From an uncultured Bacteroidota bacterium (GTDB lineage Bacteria > Bacteroidota > Bacteroidia > Bacteroidales > SZUA-534), in assembly GCA_946414435.1 (NCBI GenBank), contig CAMKOM010000016.1:1-64000 (forward strand): 64,000 bases of DNA, read 5' to 3'. Below the pieces are notes generated by a model. The model worked only from the letters and a program-made list of their open reading frames with translations, was not told the origin of the DNA and searched no databases. Both the position numbers and the translations under genes were made by a program. Positions 1-7,850 of the stretch are shown in pieces (the stretch's first letter is position 1; the number at the start of each line of letters is the position of its first letter).

Positions 1-91
1 TTTCGGCAATCTCCTTGCTCGGCAGAATGTAGACGAAGTCTTGCGTTTGCGCCGCAACGGTCGCAATTTGAAGTGCAGCGAAAAAGGTCAA
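1..91 (-). CDS. N-terminal fragment of a secreted protein, cut by the window edge
   Basis: Reading leftward on the minus strand, an open frame encodes a hydrophobic stretch (LTFFAALQIATVAAQ) followed by TQDFVYILPSKEIAE, which has the look of a signal peptide and mature start. The frame runs off position 1. No ATG is present; the best initiator seen is TTG at 91-89, which gives a signal peptide without the usual Lys/Arg. The same frame stays open upstream through PWVALRLPI and into the hairpin element at 139-257, so the true start may be elsewhere or may have been displaced by that element. Function cannot be told from this fragment. Confidence 0.35.
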   Translation of the reverse strand, partial: MTFFAALQIATVAAQTQDFVYILPSKEIAE

Positions 92-138
92 AATTGGTAA
101 GCGAAGCGCAACCCACGGAAAAACAAAACTATGGGAAC

Positions 139-257
139 CAGTCTGAAAGACTGAACCTTTGTAAAGTTCAATCTTCCAGATTGTTGCCTCGGTCGCGTTG
201 CAACCGGCGGCTGCGCTGCGCTTGCGGCCGGTTATGCAAATCACGTCTTTCAGACGT
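139..257. repeat. Hairpin-rich palindromic element (REP-like)
   Basis: The ends form an 11-bp perfect inverted repeat, GTCTGAAAGAC at 141-151 and GTCTTTCAGAC at 245-255. Between them lie more dyads: AGTCT-GAA-AGACT (140-152), an imperfect GAAC/GTTC hairpin (153-169), CAATCT-TCC-AGATTG (169-183), and a GC-rich stem AACCGGC/GCCGGTT (202-208 with 227-233). CGTCT-TTC-AGACG (244-256) closes the series. The density of perfect stems with 3-nt loops is far above chance. It resembles REP or MITE-like structured repeats, but no second copy is present here, so repeat status is inferred. The short frame running through it has no coding character. Confidence 0.55.
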
Positions 258-283
258 TTATATATATTGTGTTTGTTAGTCAT

Positions 284-329
284 TTTCAAATTTCAAATTT
301 CTAATTCCTAAATCCTAAATCCTAACTAA
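284..329 (-). repeat. 7-bp tandem repeat tract directly 3' of a permease stop codon
   Basis: On the minus strand the stop codon of the permease at 330-2642 is followed at once by heptamers of the type AGTTAGG, ATTTAGG, ATTTAGG, AATTAGA, AATTTGA, AATTTGA. A closely similar tract sits at the 3' end of the TolC gene (12856-12903) and of an aminotransferase (47716-47750). Because 7 is not a multiple of 3, the TAG or TGA in each unit falls in all three reading frames. Confidence 0.6.
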
Positions 330-2642
330 TCACTCCTTCTTCAACTCCACCGCAGGGTTCGCCTTTGCCGCCTTCAAGGTCTGTGAGAGAACGGCAAGGA
401 ACGATATTACAAGGGCAATGACGGCGGCCACCGCAAACACCCACCAATAGTCGTCAATTCGATAGTAGAACTGATTCAAATATCTGTTGGCAAAGTAGAT
501 AGCAACTGGAATACCAATCAGCACGGCCATGCCGACAAGCACCATATACTCCTTCACAGTGCGGAACGTTTCCGATGCCACTGAGCCGCCGAAAACCTTG
601 CGCACGGCAATGTTGGCCGTCTGCAGGCCAGTGTAGTAGGCGCTCATTGCCACCAGGCCCAAAAGCGAGATGAGCGTGGCAAGCAGCATAAACACCTCTA
701 TCAGACTGATGAAATTGCGCGTCTCCTCCATACTCCGCTCAATCAGCACGGGGATGTAATCGAACATTTCAGTGTACCTTATGTCGCCGTATGTACGGAT
801 GCTCCACTCCTCGTTTAGTTTCCGCAAATCGGCGCGCACCTCGGCGTCGAATCGGTTCAGCTTCACTATGGCGTTCGACTCTTGGCTCATATCGCAAACT
901 TGAACTATACCAATCTGATTTCCATTTACTTCCGTTGGGCCGCACACCGCGTAATCCTTGACAATTCCGGCAACCGAAATATCGCCGCCCCAAAAGTTTG
1001 GAAGGCTCGACGGCATTGTCGGGTTTTCCTTGTCAAGCTCGAAAAAATTCGCCGCCGACTCACTGAACCACATTCCTTTACCGCCCGGAACATGATAGTC
1101 GCGCACAATATCAAATTGGAACAAATCGAAAGCGGTTTTGTCGCAAGGCAACACGCCGACAGTAACATTTTGGCCTTCGAAGTTTGGCCTGAACTCCATA
1201 TATCGTTTGCCGGGGAAACTACCCGACAGCCCAATCTTATCGACGTATGGCTTTGTGGCGAGTTGGTTGTTGCCCACACTGCCGCACGCTATGAAATAAA
1301 GCCCGTCGACATTGGCGCCTAACGGCATATTCAGCAAATGCTTGTACTGCAGCTCCATAACCATTGCAAGCGATATGAGCGCAACGGTGATAATGTTTTG
1401 AATGACGATGAAAAATCGCGAAAAAACGGTTTTTGTCTGCCGCCGTTGCTCGCCTTTGATAATTGCGACCGGATTGTAACTCAACGTGATGCCTGCCGGA
1501 ATGGCACCCGACACGCTGCCAACAATCAGCGCCAACACGATGTAGAGCGCAATGTAGGCCGGCGAGAAGGCGATATTGAGACTGATGTCGCCAGCCACAT
1601 ATCGGTTGAAAACGGGCTCCAACACTTTGGCAAGCACTACGGCCAATAATATGCAACTCGTCACAAACAGCACCGCCTCAACAATATAACGGCGGAAAAT
1701 CTCGCCACGTTGTTCGCCCAAAGTTATGCGTATGGCCATTTCTTTGGCCCGCTTGCCAGCAAGGGCAACGCTCAAGTTGATATAGTTGAATAGCGCCGAT
1801 GCCAGAAGAAGGATTCCGACGGCTATCAGCACGTAAACCATTGTCAGGTTGCCTTGTTTGAACGCATTAGAGCGATCGTTGCGCGGCGAGAAGTATATTT
1901 CTTTATAAGGAATAGTCAGGCTAAACGGCGAGTGCAGCCAGTTCCAATCCGACATTTCACGCCGCATAACAGTGTCAAGCAAATCACAGACGGCAGCGTG
2001 GTCGGCATTTTCGCTCAAACGGATGAAAACAGCGTCGAGCGGATGGTAAAACTCGTCGGCTGCTGGTGCTACGTCGGGTTTGTCAAACGGCTTGTAAATG
2101 TCGTATTTCTTCAAAATGGAATGGTCGTCGGCACGGACAATGCCTCCGACGGTGCAAGTGTCGCTATTGACAATGATTGTTCGTCCCACAGGGTCGATAT
2201 CGGGCGATATTTTTCTTGCAAAATCCTCGTCAAGAATAACTTGGCTCTTATCGTTCAAGACCTCTTTTGTGCCTTCGACAAAATCGAATGAAAAGAAATC
2301 GAAAATCTCGGGGTCGATTTCGCATACGTAGGGATACCCTGGAAGTTCGTTGTCTTCATACACAACTTTGGTTCCGAAGCCATTGATTCGTCCCGCTGCC
2401 TCAATGCCGGGCACACGGTCGAGCACTAAAGCCATTTCGCCAGGGTTTGCATTCAAATCGTCCTCGTAGCCCATATTCAGCGAGTAGAGCCGTTGGTAGT
2501 CGTTCGCCTCGCGCGTAACGGCAAACTGCTGCCAGGTGTAGCACGATATCACAATCACAAACGCCAGACTCACAACAAGCCCCAAGGCCTCGATTGCGGT
2601 GTATAACTTGTTGCGCGATAAGAATTTGAAGTAACTTCTCAT
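330..2642 (-). CDS. MacB/FtsX-type ABC transporter permease (type-A copy 2)
   Basis: 770 residues with an N-terminal membrane helix at about 17-38, a MacB-like periplasmic core, and an FtsX block of three helices at about 270-400. A further helix at about 418-440, a second periplasmic core and a final three-helix FtsX block (about 655-765) follow. This double MacB_PCD-FtsX plan is typical of Bacteroidota permeases that use a separate ATPase. The first 30 residues (MRSYFKFLSRNKLYTAIEAL) almost equal those of the permease at 5304-7691, its paralogue. It is the last gene of a five-gene run that begins with the ATPase at 10452-11132. Such systems drive substrate export or lipoprotein handling across the envelope mechanically; the substrate here is unknown. 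Confidence 0.88.
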   Translation of the reverse strand: MRSYFKFLSRNKLYTAIEALGLVVSLAFVIVISCYTWQQFAVTREANDYQRLYSLNMGYEDDLNANPGEMALVLDRVPGIEAAGRINGFGTKVVYEDNELPGYPYVCEIDPEIFDFFSFDFVEGTKEVLNDKSQVILDEDFARKISPDIDPVGRTIIVNSDTCTVGGIVRADDHSILKKYDIYKPFDKPDVAPAADEFYHPLDAVFIRLSENADHAAVCDLLDTVMRREMSDWNWLHSPFSLTIPYKEIYFSPRNDRSNAFKQGNLTMVYVLIAVGILLLASALFNYINLSVALAGKRAKEMAIRITLGEQRGEIFRRYIVEAVLFVTSCILLAVVLAKVLEPVFNRYVAGDISLNIAFSPAYIALYIVLALIVGSVSGAIPAGITLSYNPVAIIKGEQRRQTKTVFSRFFIVIQNIITVALISLAMVMELQYKHLLNMPLGANVDGLYFIACGSVGNNQLATKPYVDKIGLSGSFPGKRYMEFRPNFEGQNVTVGVLPCDKTAFDLFQFDIVRDYHVPGGKGMWFSESAANFFELDKENPTMPSSLPNFWGGDISVAGIVKDYAVCGPTEVNGNQIGIVQVCDMSQESNAIVKLNRFDAEVRADLRKLNEEWSIRTYGDIRYTEMFDYIPVLIERSMEETRNFISLIEVFMLLATLISLLGLVAMSAYYTGLQTANIAVRKVFGGSVASETFRTVKEYMVLVGMAVLIGIPVAIYFANRYLNQFYYRIDDYWWVFAVAAVIALVISFLAVLSQTLKAAKANPAVELKKE

Positions 2643-2701
2643 TTCGATAAAAGTTTAGAGGTTTAGAAGTTTAGTGTTTTCCGTCAATGTTATCTTCACC
2701 G

Positions 2702-5134
2702 TCACTCACTCCTCAGCGATTCCACCGGATTATCGATAGCCGCACGCAGCGAGCGCAGTGTTACAATAGCCACCGTGAGCGCCAGAACGGCCACAAGCGC
2801 CAGAACGAACACCCAAAAATGGATGGGCGTGCGATAGGCGAAATCTTGCAGATAATAATGCATAAGCAGATAGCTGACGGGCGCGGCCACCACAAAGCAG
2901 GCCAGCACCAGAGCGGCGTAGCGGCGGTTGAACATTTGCAGAATATCGGCTATGGTGGCGCCATTCACACGGCGCACGCCAATCTCTTTGCGGCGGTACT
3001 CGGTCTCGAAAAGCACCAGTCCGAACACGCCCAGAAGCGCAATGATGATGGTCATTACCGCCAACATTCCGATGAGCCGCGCACGGTCCTCAACGTTCTG
3101 ATAGAACTGTTGCAACTCTCTATCGAACAAATGAATATCCATTTGCTCGGCGGTTAAATCGGGCGCAAAACCATTCACTGTCTTTTCGATGAACGACATA
3201 ACATCTTTGTAGTTGGCACCTGCCTCGGTGCGCACGTACAAAAGCACGTACGGCAATCTCTCGCGATTCCACACGTAGAAGCACATTGGCGATATGCTCG
3301 AACCTAACGGCTTGAAATTGTAGTCTTTGAAAAATCCGACAATCTCCTGCGGATAGCCGTCATAGCCGTCGAATTTGCTGTCGAGTGTGAATTGGCAACG
3401 GTGGCGACCAGTTTCGTTAAAAATGAACACGCCTCCCGGAACATCCTTGTCCGACTCATTGAAAGTGCGGCCTTCGGTAATCTCAATACCCAAAAATTCA
3501 GGCAGATGCGGTGAGCATACTACCACCGAAATTGACACCGTCTCACCGTTGACTATGCGCGACAAATCGCCCACGTTGTCATTCACAAATGCGTCGGCAC
3601 TCCACGCCACATCTTTAATCTGCGGATTCTGCCGCAAAGCCGCCTCAATGCTCTCGCTTGCATTTGACGATGCCTCGTTAGTCCAGGCCACAATGATGTT
3701 CTCGCGGTCGAAGCCCATATCGTGGTTTAGCATAAAATTGCCTTGCTGACGGATAATTACCGAACTGATAATGAGAATAATGGCCGTAGCGAATTGCACC
3801 ATTACAAGCACATAGCGCAGCGAGCGTCCGGTTGCACTTGCCCCAAAATTCGCCTTAAGTGCAAAAGCAGGCTCAAACGATGTCAGATAGAGAGCTGGGT
3901 AAATGCTTGCAGCAATGGCAATCAAAATGGCAGCAAATGAACAAATTAGTAAAATATCAAGGTTCGTTGCCATTGATGCGGTGCACGCTAGTAGGCTGCT
4001 GAAACTCGATTGTTGGAACGCTGCGATTAGCACCACAGCCACACCGATGGCGGCAAGTGTCATTGTAACAGCCTCGGCCACAATGCTTAACGTGAGCGAT
4101 GTGCGGCTGCTGCCTAGAATCTTTCGCGTGTTGACACTGCGGATTTTAACCGGCACCAGCGCAAAAAACATATTCACATAGTTGATTATGGCCACCAACA
4201 AAATGAGCACGGCTAATGCCAAAAAGGTGTAAGCCTGTTTTTTAGAGCCGAAAGTTGGCGGTGTCGATAGCGTTTCATCGAAATAGGTGTCGGCAATTGG
4301 CACAAAATGGAACCCAAACTCCTCAACCACCGAATTCACGTCTTTCTCATCGTTTGGGTCGATGCCATAATGGGCGGGAAACAAACCACCCTCAATACAA
4401 CCTCGGCGCATGCGCTCCCTAACGGCCTGCTCGGCTTCGGCGACCGTAACACCAGGCGTCAGCTTCATATAATAGGTGCACTGCCAGTAGTTCCAGTTGT
4501 CGATGTGCGCGTTGCCCTTGTCGTTAAACATTTTGATGAAATCGAAATCGCTGTTGCGCGGCATATCCTTGTAGATGGCTGCAATTTGGCACACTTCCTT
4601 GTTGTCGCGTTCGTTGAGCAGCAGTGCGTCGCCCACTTGCACCCCCAAACGTTGCGCCTCCGACTCCGAAATGGCGTAGTGGTTTGGTTTACCTGCAATG
4701 TCAGCGTACGAACCAACAACAAACTCTAACCCGAAAACCTGCGCCGACTCTTTAGTCAGATAGCTTGTGCCGATGACCACACTGCGCTCAAAACCGGCGT
4801 CGGCGCTGCCGTGCTTGCCCTCGGGCAGAAGAATGTAATTGGTCGGCTTTGTGTAGAGACTTGCGGCACCACCCGATGCAATCTCGGGAACCTCGCGGAT
4901 TATCTGCTCGGCAAGCGGCCTCGGCATCTGAAGTCCGTATTTTTTGCCGTCTTGCGCGCTGCAAACCATAGTTGCCACATAGATATTCTTGTAGTCTTTC
5001 AGACCTCGGTTGAAGCCCAAATCGTGGCGCACCTGAACGGCCAGAATGTACAGAGCCGCAATAGCCACACCCATTCCCAAAGTATTGATAATGAACGACG
5101 CGCGAGTAGTTTGACCTTTTCGAAAGATATTCAT
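2702..5134 (-). CDS. MacB/FtsX-type ABC transporter permease (type-B copy 2)
   Basis: 810 residues with the same double MacB_PCD-FtsX layout as its neighbours: one N-terminal helix (about 15-33), a periplasmic domain to about residue 280, three helices, a second periplasmic domain and three C-terminal helices. Its start (MNIFRKGQTTRASFIINTLG) matches the permease at 7851-10283, so these two form the type-B pair. The C-terminal block RRKEIGVRRVNGATIADIL is the FtsX signature of the family. Only 59 bp separate it from the next permease, against about 160 bp of repeated spacer before it. It probably forms a heterodimer with a type-A permease. Confidence 0.88.
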   Translation of the reverse strand: MNIFRKGQTTRASFIINTLGMGVAIAALYILAVQVRHDLGFNRGLKDYKNIYVATMVCSAQDGKKYGLQMPRPLAEQIIREVPEIASGGAASLYTKPTNYILLPEGKHGSADAGFERSVVIGTSYLTKESAQVFGLEFVVGSYADIAGKPNHYAISESEAQRLGVQVGDALLLNERDNKEVCQIAAIYKDMPRNSDFDFIKMFNDKGNAHIDNWNYWQCTYYMKLTPGVTVAEAEQAVRERMRRGCIEGGLFPAHYGIDPNDEKDVNSVVEEFGFHFVPIADTYFDETLSTPPTFGSKKQAYTFLALAVLILLVAIINYVNMFFALVPVKIRSVNTRKILGSSRTSLTLSIVAEAVTMTLAAIGVAVVLIAAFQQSSFSSLLACTASMATNLDILLICSFAAILIAIAASIYPALYLTSFEPAFALKANFGASATGRSLRYVLVMVQFATAIILIISSVIIRQQGNFMLNHDMGFDRENIIVAWTNEASSNASESIEAALRQNPQIKDVAWSADAFVNDNVGDLSRIVNGETVSISVVVCSPHLPEFLGIEITEGRTFNESDKDVPGGVFIFNETGRHRCQFTLDSKFDGYDGYPQEIVGFFKDYNFKPLGSSISPMCFYVWNRERLPYVLLYVRTEAGANYKDVMSFIEKTVNGFAPDLTAEQMDIHLFDRELQQFYQNVEDRARLIGMLAVMTIIIALLGVFGLVLFETEYRRKEIGVRRVNGATIADILQMFNRRYAALVLACFVVAAPVSYLLMHYYLQDFAYRTPIHFWVFVLALVAVLALTVAIVTLRSLRAAIDNPVESLRSE

Positions 5135-5159
5135 AGTTGTAAAGTTTAGTATTTAGAAA

Positions 5160-5303
5160 GTTTTGACTTCAGACAACAGACTACGGACAACAAATCAGTG
5201 TCGGCAATAATCATTGAACTGCAAGCCCCTCTTCATTTTAAATTTATAATTGTTAATTCTTTCATTTTCTATAGTATGACGTTTATTGTCCGTTGTCCTT
5301 CAA
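5160..5303. repeat. Intergenic spacer repeat, copy 1
   Basis: This spacer shares long near-identical blocks with 7723-7850 and 10314-10451. The blocks are a TTTTGACTTCAGACAACAGA-type segment, ACTACGGACAACA, a GGCAATAATC...GAACTGCAAGCCCC segment and GTTAATTCTTTCATTTTCT. It lies between two permeases and supports duplication of gene plus spacer. On the coding strand it also contains short imperfect tandem units (GTCTGTTGTCC-like and AATTAAC-like). Confidence 0.7.
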
Positions 5304-7691
5304 TCATTCTTTCTTCAGCGCCTCGGCGGGGTTGGTGCGGGCGGCAACGACAACCTGCCAAATCACTGATACAAACGCAATTGACATCGATATAAGAATG
5401 GCCACGACAAACAGCCAGCCATAATTCTCAATTCTGTAGGCAAAGCGCTCCAGATAGAGCCGCGCGGCCCAAACTGCCAGCGGAATGCCAATGGCGCAGG
5501 CTATTCCAACCAAAAACATATAACTCTGCACATTGCGCCATGTTTCGCGTTTGACATCGGAACCGAACACCTTGCGAATGGCTATCTGTTTGGTGTTGTC
5601 GTCAGCAAAATAGGTGCTCATAGCCAGCAGGCCAAGCAACGCTATCAGGATTGACAGTGCTGCGAAAAGTTCTAGCAGACGCATTGTTTTGCAGGCGGGC
5701 GCCAATTGCTGTTTGTAGACGTCGCGCAAAAATCCGGCGCGAAATGGGGCTTGGTAAATGCCGAATTGCTCCATTTGATATTCCCTGTAGGCTTTGAGAA
5801 TCTGCTCTTCGTACTCTTTGCACTCACCGATGGTCTCAATGAGCAGATTGTGCGAGAAGAACGTCTCCTCAGGTTTGGTTATGATGACGCAGACATTCAA
5901 AATGCCCTCGTCGCCAGCAGCCGCCGAATTACTCGGGAAATCAGCCACAACGCCGCCGATGTACTCGGCTTGAACGCCACGGACATTGAACTTACGCGCG
6001 AAAACCGTTGAAGTGTCGGAAAGGTTTGCCGCTCTGTAAGCCGTCTGCCCTAACCAAACTGAGTGCATAATCGGATGCTGAAAGTCCTCCAAAATTTCAA
6101 GTCCCAGCAGGTCGAAATAGTTGGTGTCGCCCACAATCGTCGACAGTTTCAGTTCGGTGCCATCGTCAAGCGGAAAACTTTGCCAACCGTTGTTCATTCC
6201 TGGCAAATCGCTCCCCATACCAACTTTGGTCACAAAAGGCAGTTGCTCAACTTTGTCCTTGAACAGTTTTGTCTGGTCGTAAGTTATACCCATATAATAG
6301 ACGTAAAAGCGGTTCTCTGTCTGCGAGTGAGTGGGCCGTTCCAGCATATGTTTCATCTGAGCCTCCATCACCAACCCGATCGCAATAAGCAGCACCGCCA
6401 ATATGTTCTGGATGATGATGAAAACGCGGCTGAAAACCATCCGATTCTTGCGGCGCAGCGTACCCTTTATGACATCAATTGGCTGGAAACGCGACGTAGC
6501 CAAAGCCGGAACCAGTCCGTTGACCGCTCCCAACACCAGCACAGCCAATATGTAAGCAGCTATGTAACCTGGTGTCAGCAGAACCTGCAACCTTACATTT
6601 GAATCAATAGATAATGTGACTTCCGTTCCAAGCAACTCGTTCATAAACGGAACCAGCAGTTTGGCCAGCACCAGCGCACCAGCAAAGCAGACAGCTGTGA
6701 ATACCACCGATTCAGCAATAATCTTCCAAAGAATGCCGCCACTGCTTTCGCCCAGCAGGCGGCGTGTGGCCATCTCCTTGGCGCGTTTACCGCTTAAAGC
6801 GAAATTTAAGTTGATATAGTTGAAAATGGCCGACAGCAGAAGCATGAGCACCACAAGAGTAAGCATATAGACCATCTGCTTGTTTCCTTGCCGAGAAAAA
6901 CCGCTATTTTTCTCGCCATTCCAGAAAATCTCATCGAATCGCCACGTATGCCAGTTTTTCGTCTGGTCGCCATAAGTTGGTTCATAGTTTTTCCCAACAA
7001 GGTCCATAATCTTGGCATCGGCCTCCTTGCGCGGTATGTCAGCTCTGATGCGGTATAGCGTTGCGCAGTTGCCTAGACTGTTGAAATTCTTCTCTTCGTC
7101 ACTTTCCTTAGTAATTCGGATGATACATACTTCCGAAAGGAAAGTTCCCTTAAAGTCTTGCAGCACTCCGACAATCTTACAACCACTATCCCCCATACGA
7201 ATCTCCCTGCCCAAAAGCGACGACATATCGTCGCTTTGCGCAATGCGAAGAAGTTCGTGAGCAAACGACTCACTGACGACAATCTCATCCTGCCCGCAGA
7301 AATCGCTTGCCGAACCCTCCACCCAACGCAGGTATGGGAACAGATCGAACAATTCCCGGTCGGCGGAAAGAGTTGCGGGGTGGCGGTTTTGCAGTTTCTC
7401 TCCGTTGAGCTCGATGTCACCTCCAAAAATCCAAAATGATATTCGGCAGGCTTTCTCCACCTCGGGAATTTTCATTTCGAGTTCTTCCTTGTCCCAATAG
7501 CCCAAGCCTATGATTCGGTCGGTTCCAAGCGAGTAAATCCGCTTCCAGTCGGGGTTTTCGTGCGCCACCTGGTACTGCTGCACCACGTAACTGCCAATCA
7601 GAATCACAAACGCCAGACTCACAACAAGCCCCAAGGCCTCGATTGCGGTGTATAACTTGTTGCGCGATAGGAATTTCAGGTAACTTTTCAT
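5304..7691 (-). CDS. MacB/FtsX-type ABC transporter permease (type-A copy 1)
   Basis: 795 residues, paralogous to the permease at 330-2642 over its whole length: near-identical first 30 residues, FNYINLNFALSGKRAKEMATR versus the same block in the other copy, and IAIRKVFGSDV near the C-terminus. Membrane helices fall at about 17-38, 278-300, 330-355, 380-400, 430-450 and three near the end, with two periplasmic MacB-like cores between them. It is third in the ATPase-permease run. Divergence is concentrated in the periplasmic cores while the FtsX helices are conserved, which suggests that the copies differ in what they bind. Confidence 0.88.
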   Translation of the reverse strand: MKSYLKFLSRNKLYTAIEALGLVVSLAFVILIGSYVVQQYQVAHENPDWKRIYSLGTDRIIGLGYWDKEELEMKIPEVEKACRISFWIFGGDIELNGEKLQNRHPATLSADRELFDLFPYLRWVEGSASDFCGQDEIVVSESFAHELLRIAQSDDMSSLLGREIRMGDSGCKIVGVLQDFKGTFLSEVCIIRITKESDEEKNFNSLGNCATLYRIRADIPRKEADAKIMDLVGKNYEPTYGDQTKNWHTWRFDEIFWNGEKNSGFSRQGNKQMVYMLTLVVLMLLLSAIFNYINLNFALSGKRAKEMATRRLLGESSGGILWKIIAESVVFTAVCFAGALVLAKLLVPFMNELLGTEVTLSIDSNVRLQVLLTPGYIAAYILAVLVLGAVNGLVPALATSRFQPIDVIKGTLRRKNRMVFSRVFIIIQNILAVLLIAIGLVMEAQMKHMLERPTHSQTENRFYVYYMGITYDQTKLFKDKVEQLPFVTKVGMGSDLPGMNNGWQSFPLDDGTELKLSTIVGDTNYFDLLGLEILEDFQHPIMHSVWLGQTAYRAANLSDTSTVFARKFNVRGVQAEYIGGVVADFPSNSAAAGDEGILNVCVIITKPEETFFSHNLLIETIGECKEYEEQILKAYREYQMEQFGIYQAPFRAGFLRDVYKQQLAPACKTMRLLELFAALSILIALLGLLAMSTYFADDNTKQIAIRKVFGSDVKRETWRNVQSYMFLVGIACAIGIPLAVWAARLYLERFAYRIENYGWLFVVAILISMSIAFVSVIWQVVVAARTNPAEALKKE

Positions 7692-7722
7692 TATGGTATA
7701 TGTTTATAGGTTAGAGTTTAGA

Positions 7723-7850
7723 AGATTTTGACTTTAGTCAACAGACTACGGACAACAGACCAATGTTGGCAATAATCCTTGAACTGCAAGCCCCACTTCA
7801 TTGTTAATTGTTAATTCTTTCATTTTCTTTAGTCTGTTATCCGCTGTCTT
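7723..7850. repeat. Intergenic spacer repeat, copy 2
   Basis: Second copy of the spacer described at 5160-5303, between the type-B permease at 7851-10283 and the type-A permease at 5304-7691. It carries the same GGACAACAGACCAATGTTGG, GAACTGCAAGCCCCACTTC and TTAATTCTTTCATTTTCTTT blocks in the same order. Confidence 0.7.

Noticed and set aside
73..279. 68-codon plus-strand frame over the left edge
   Set aside because: It runs through the hairpin element, and its composition is explained by the palindromic DNA, not by protein constraint.
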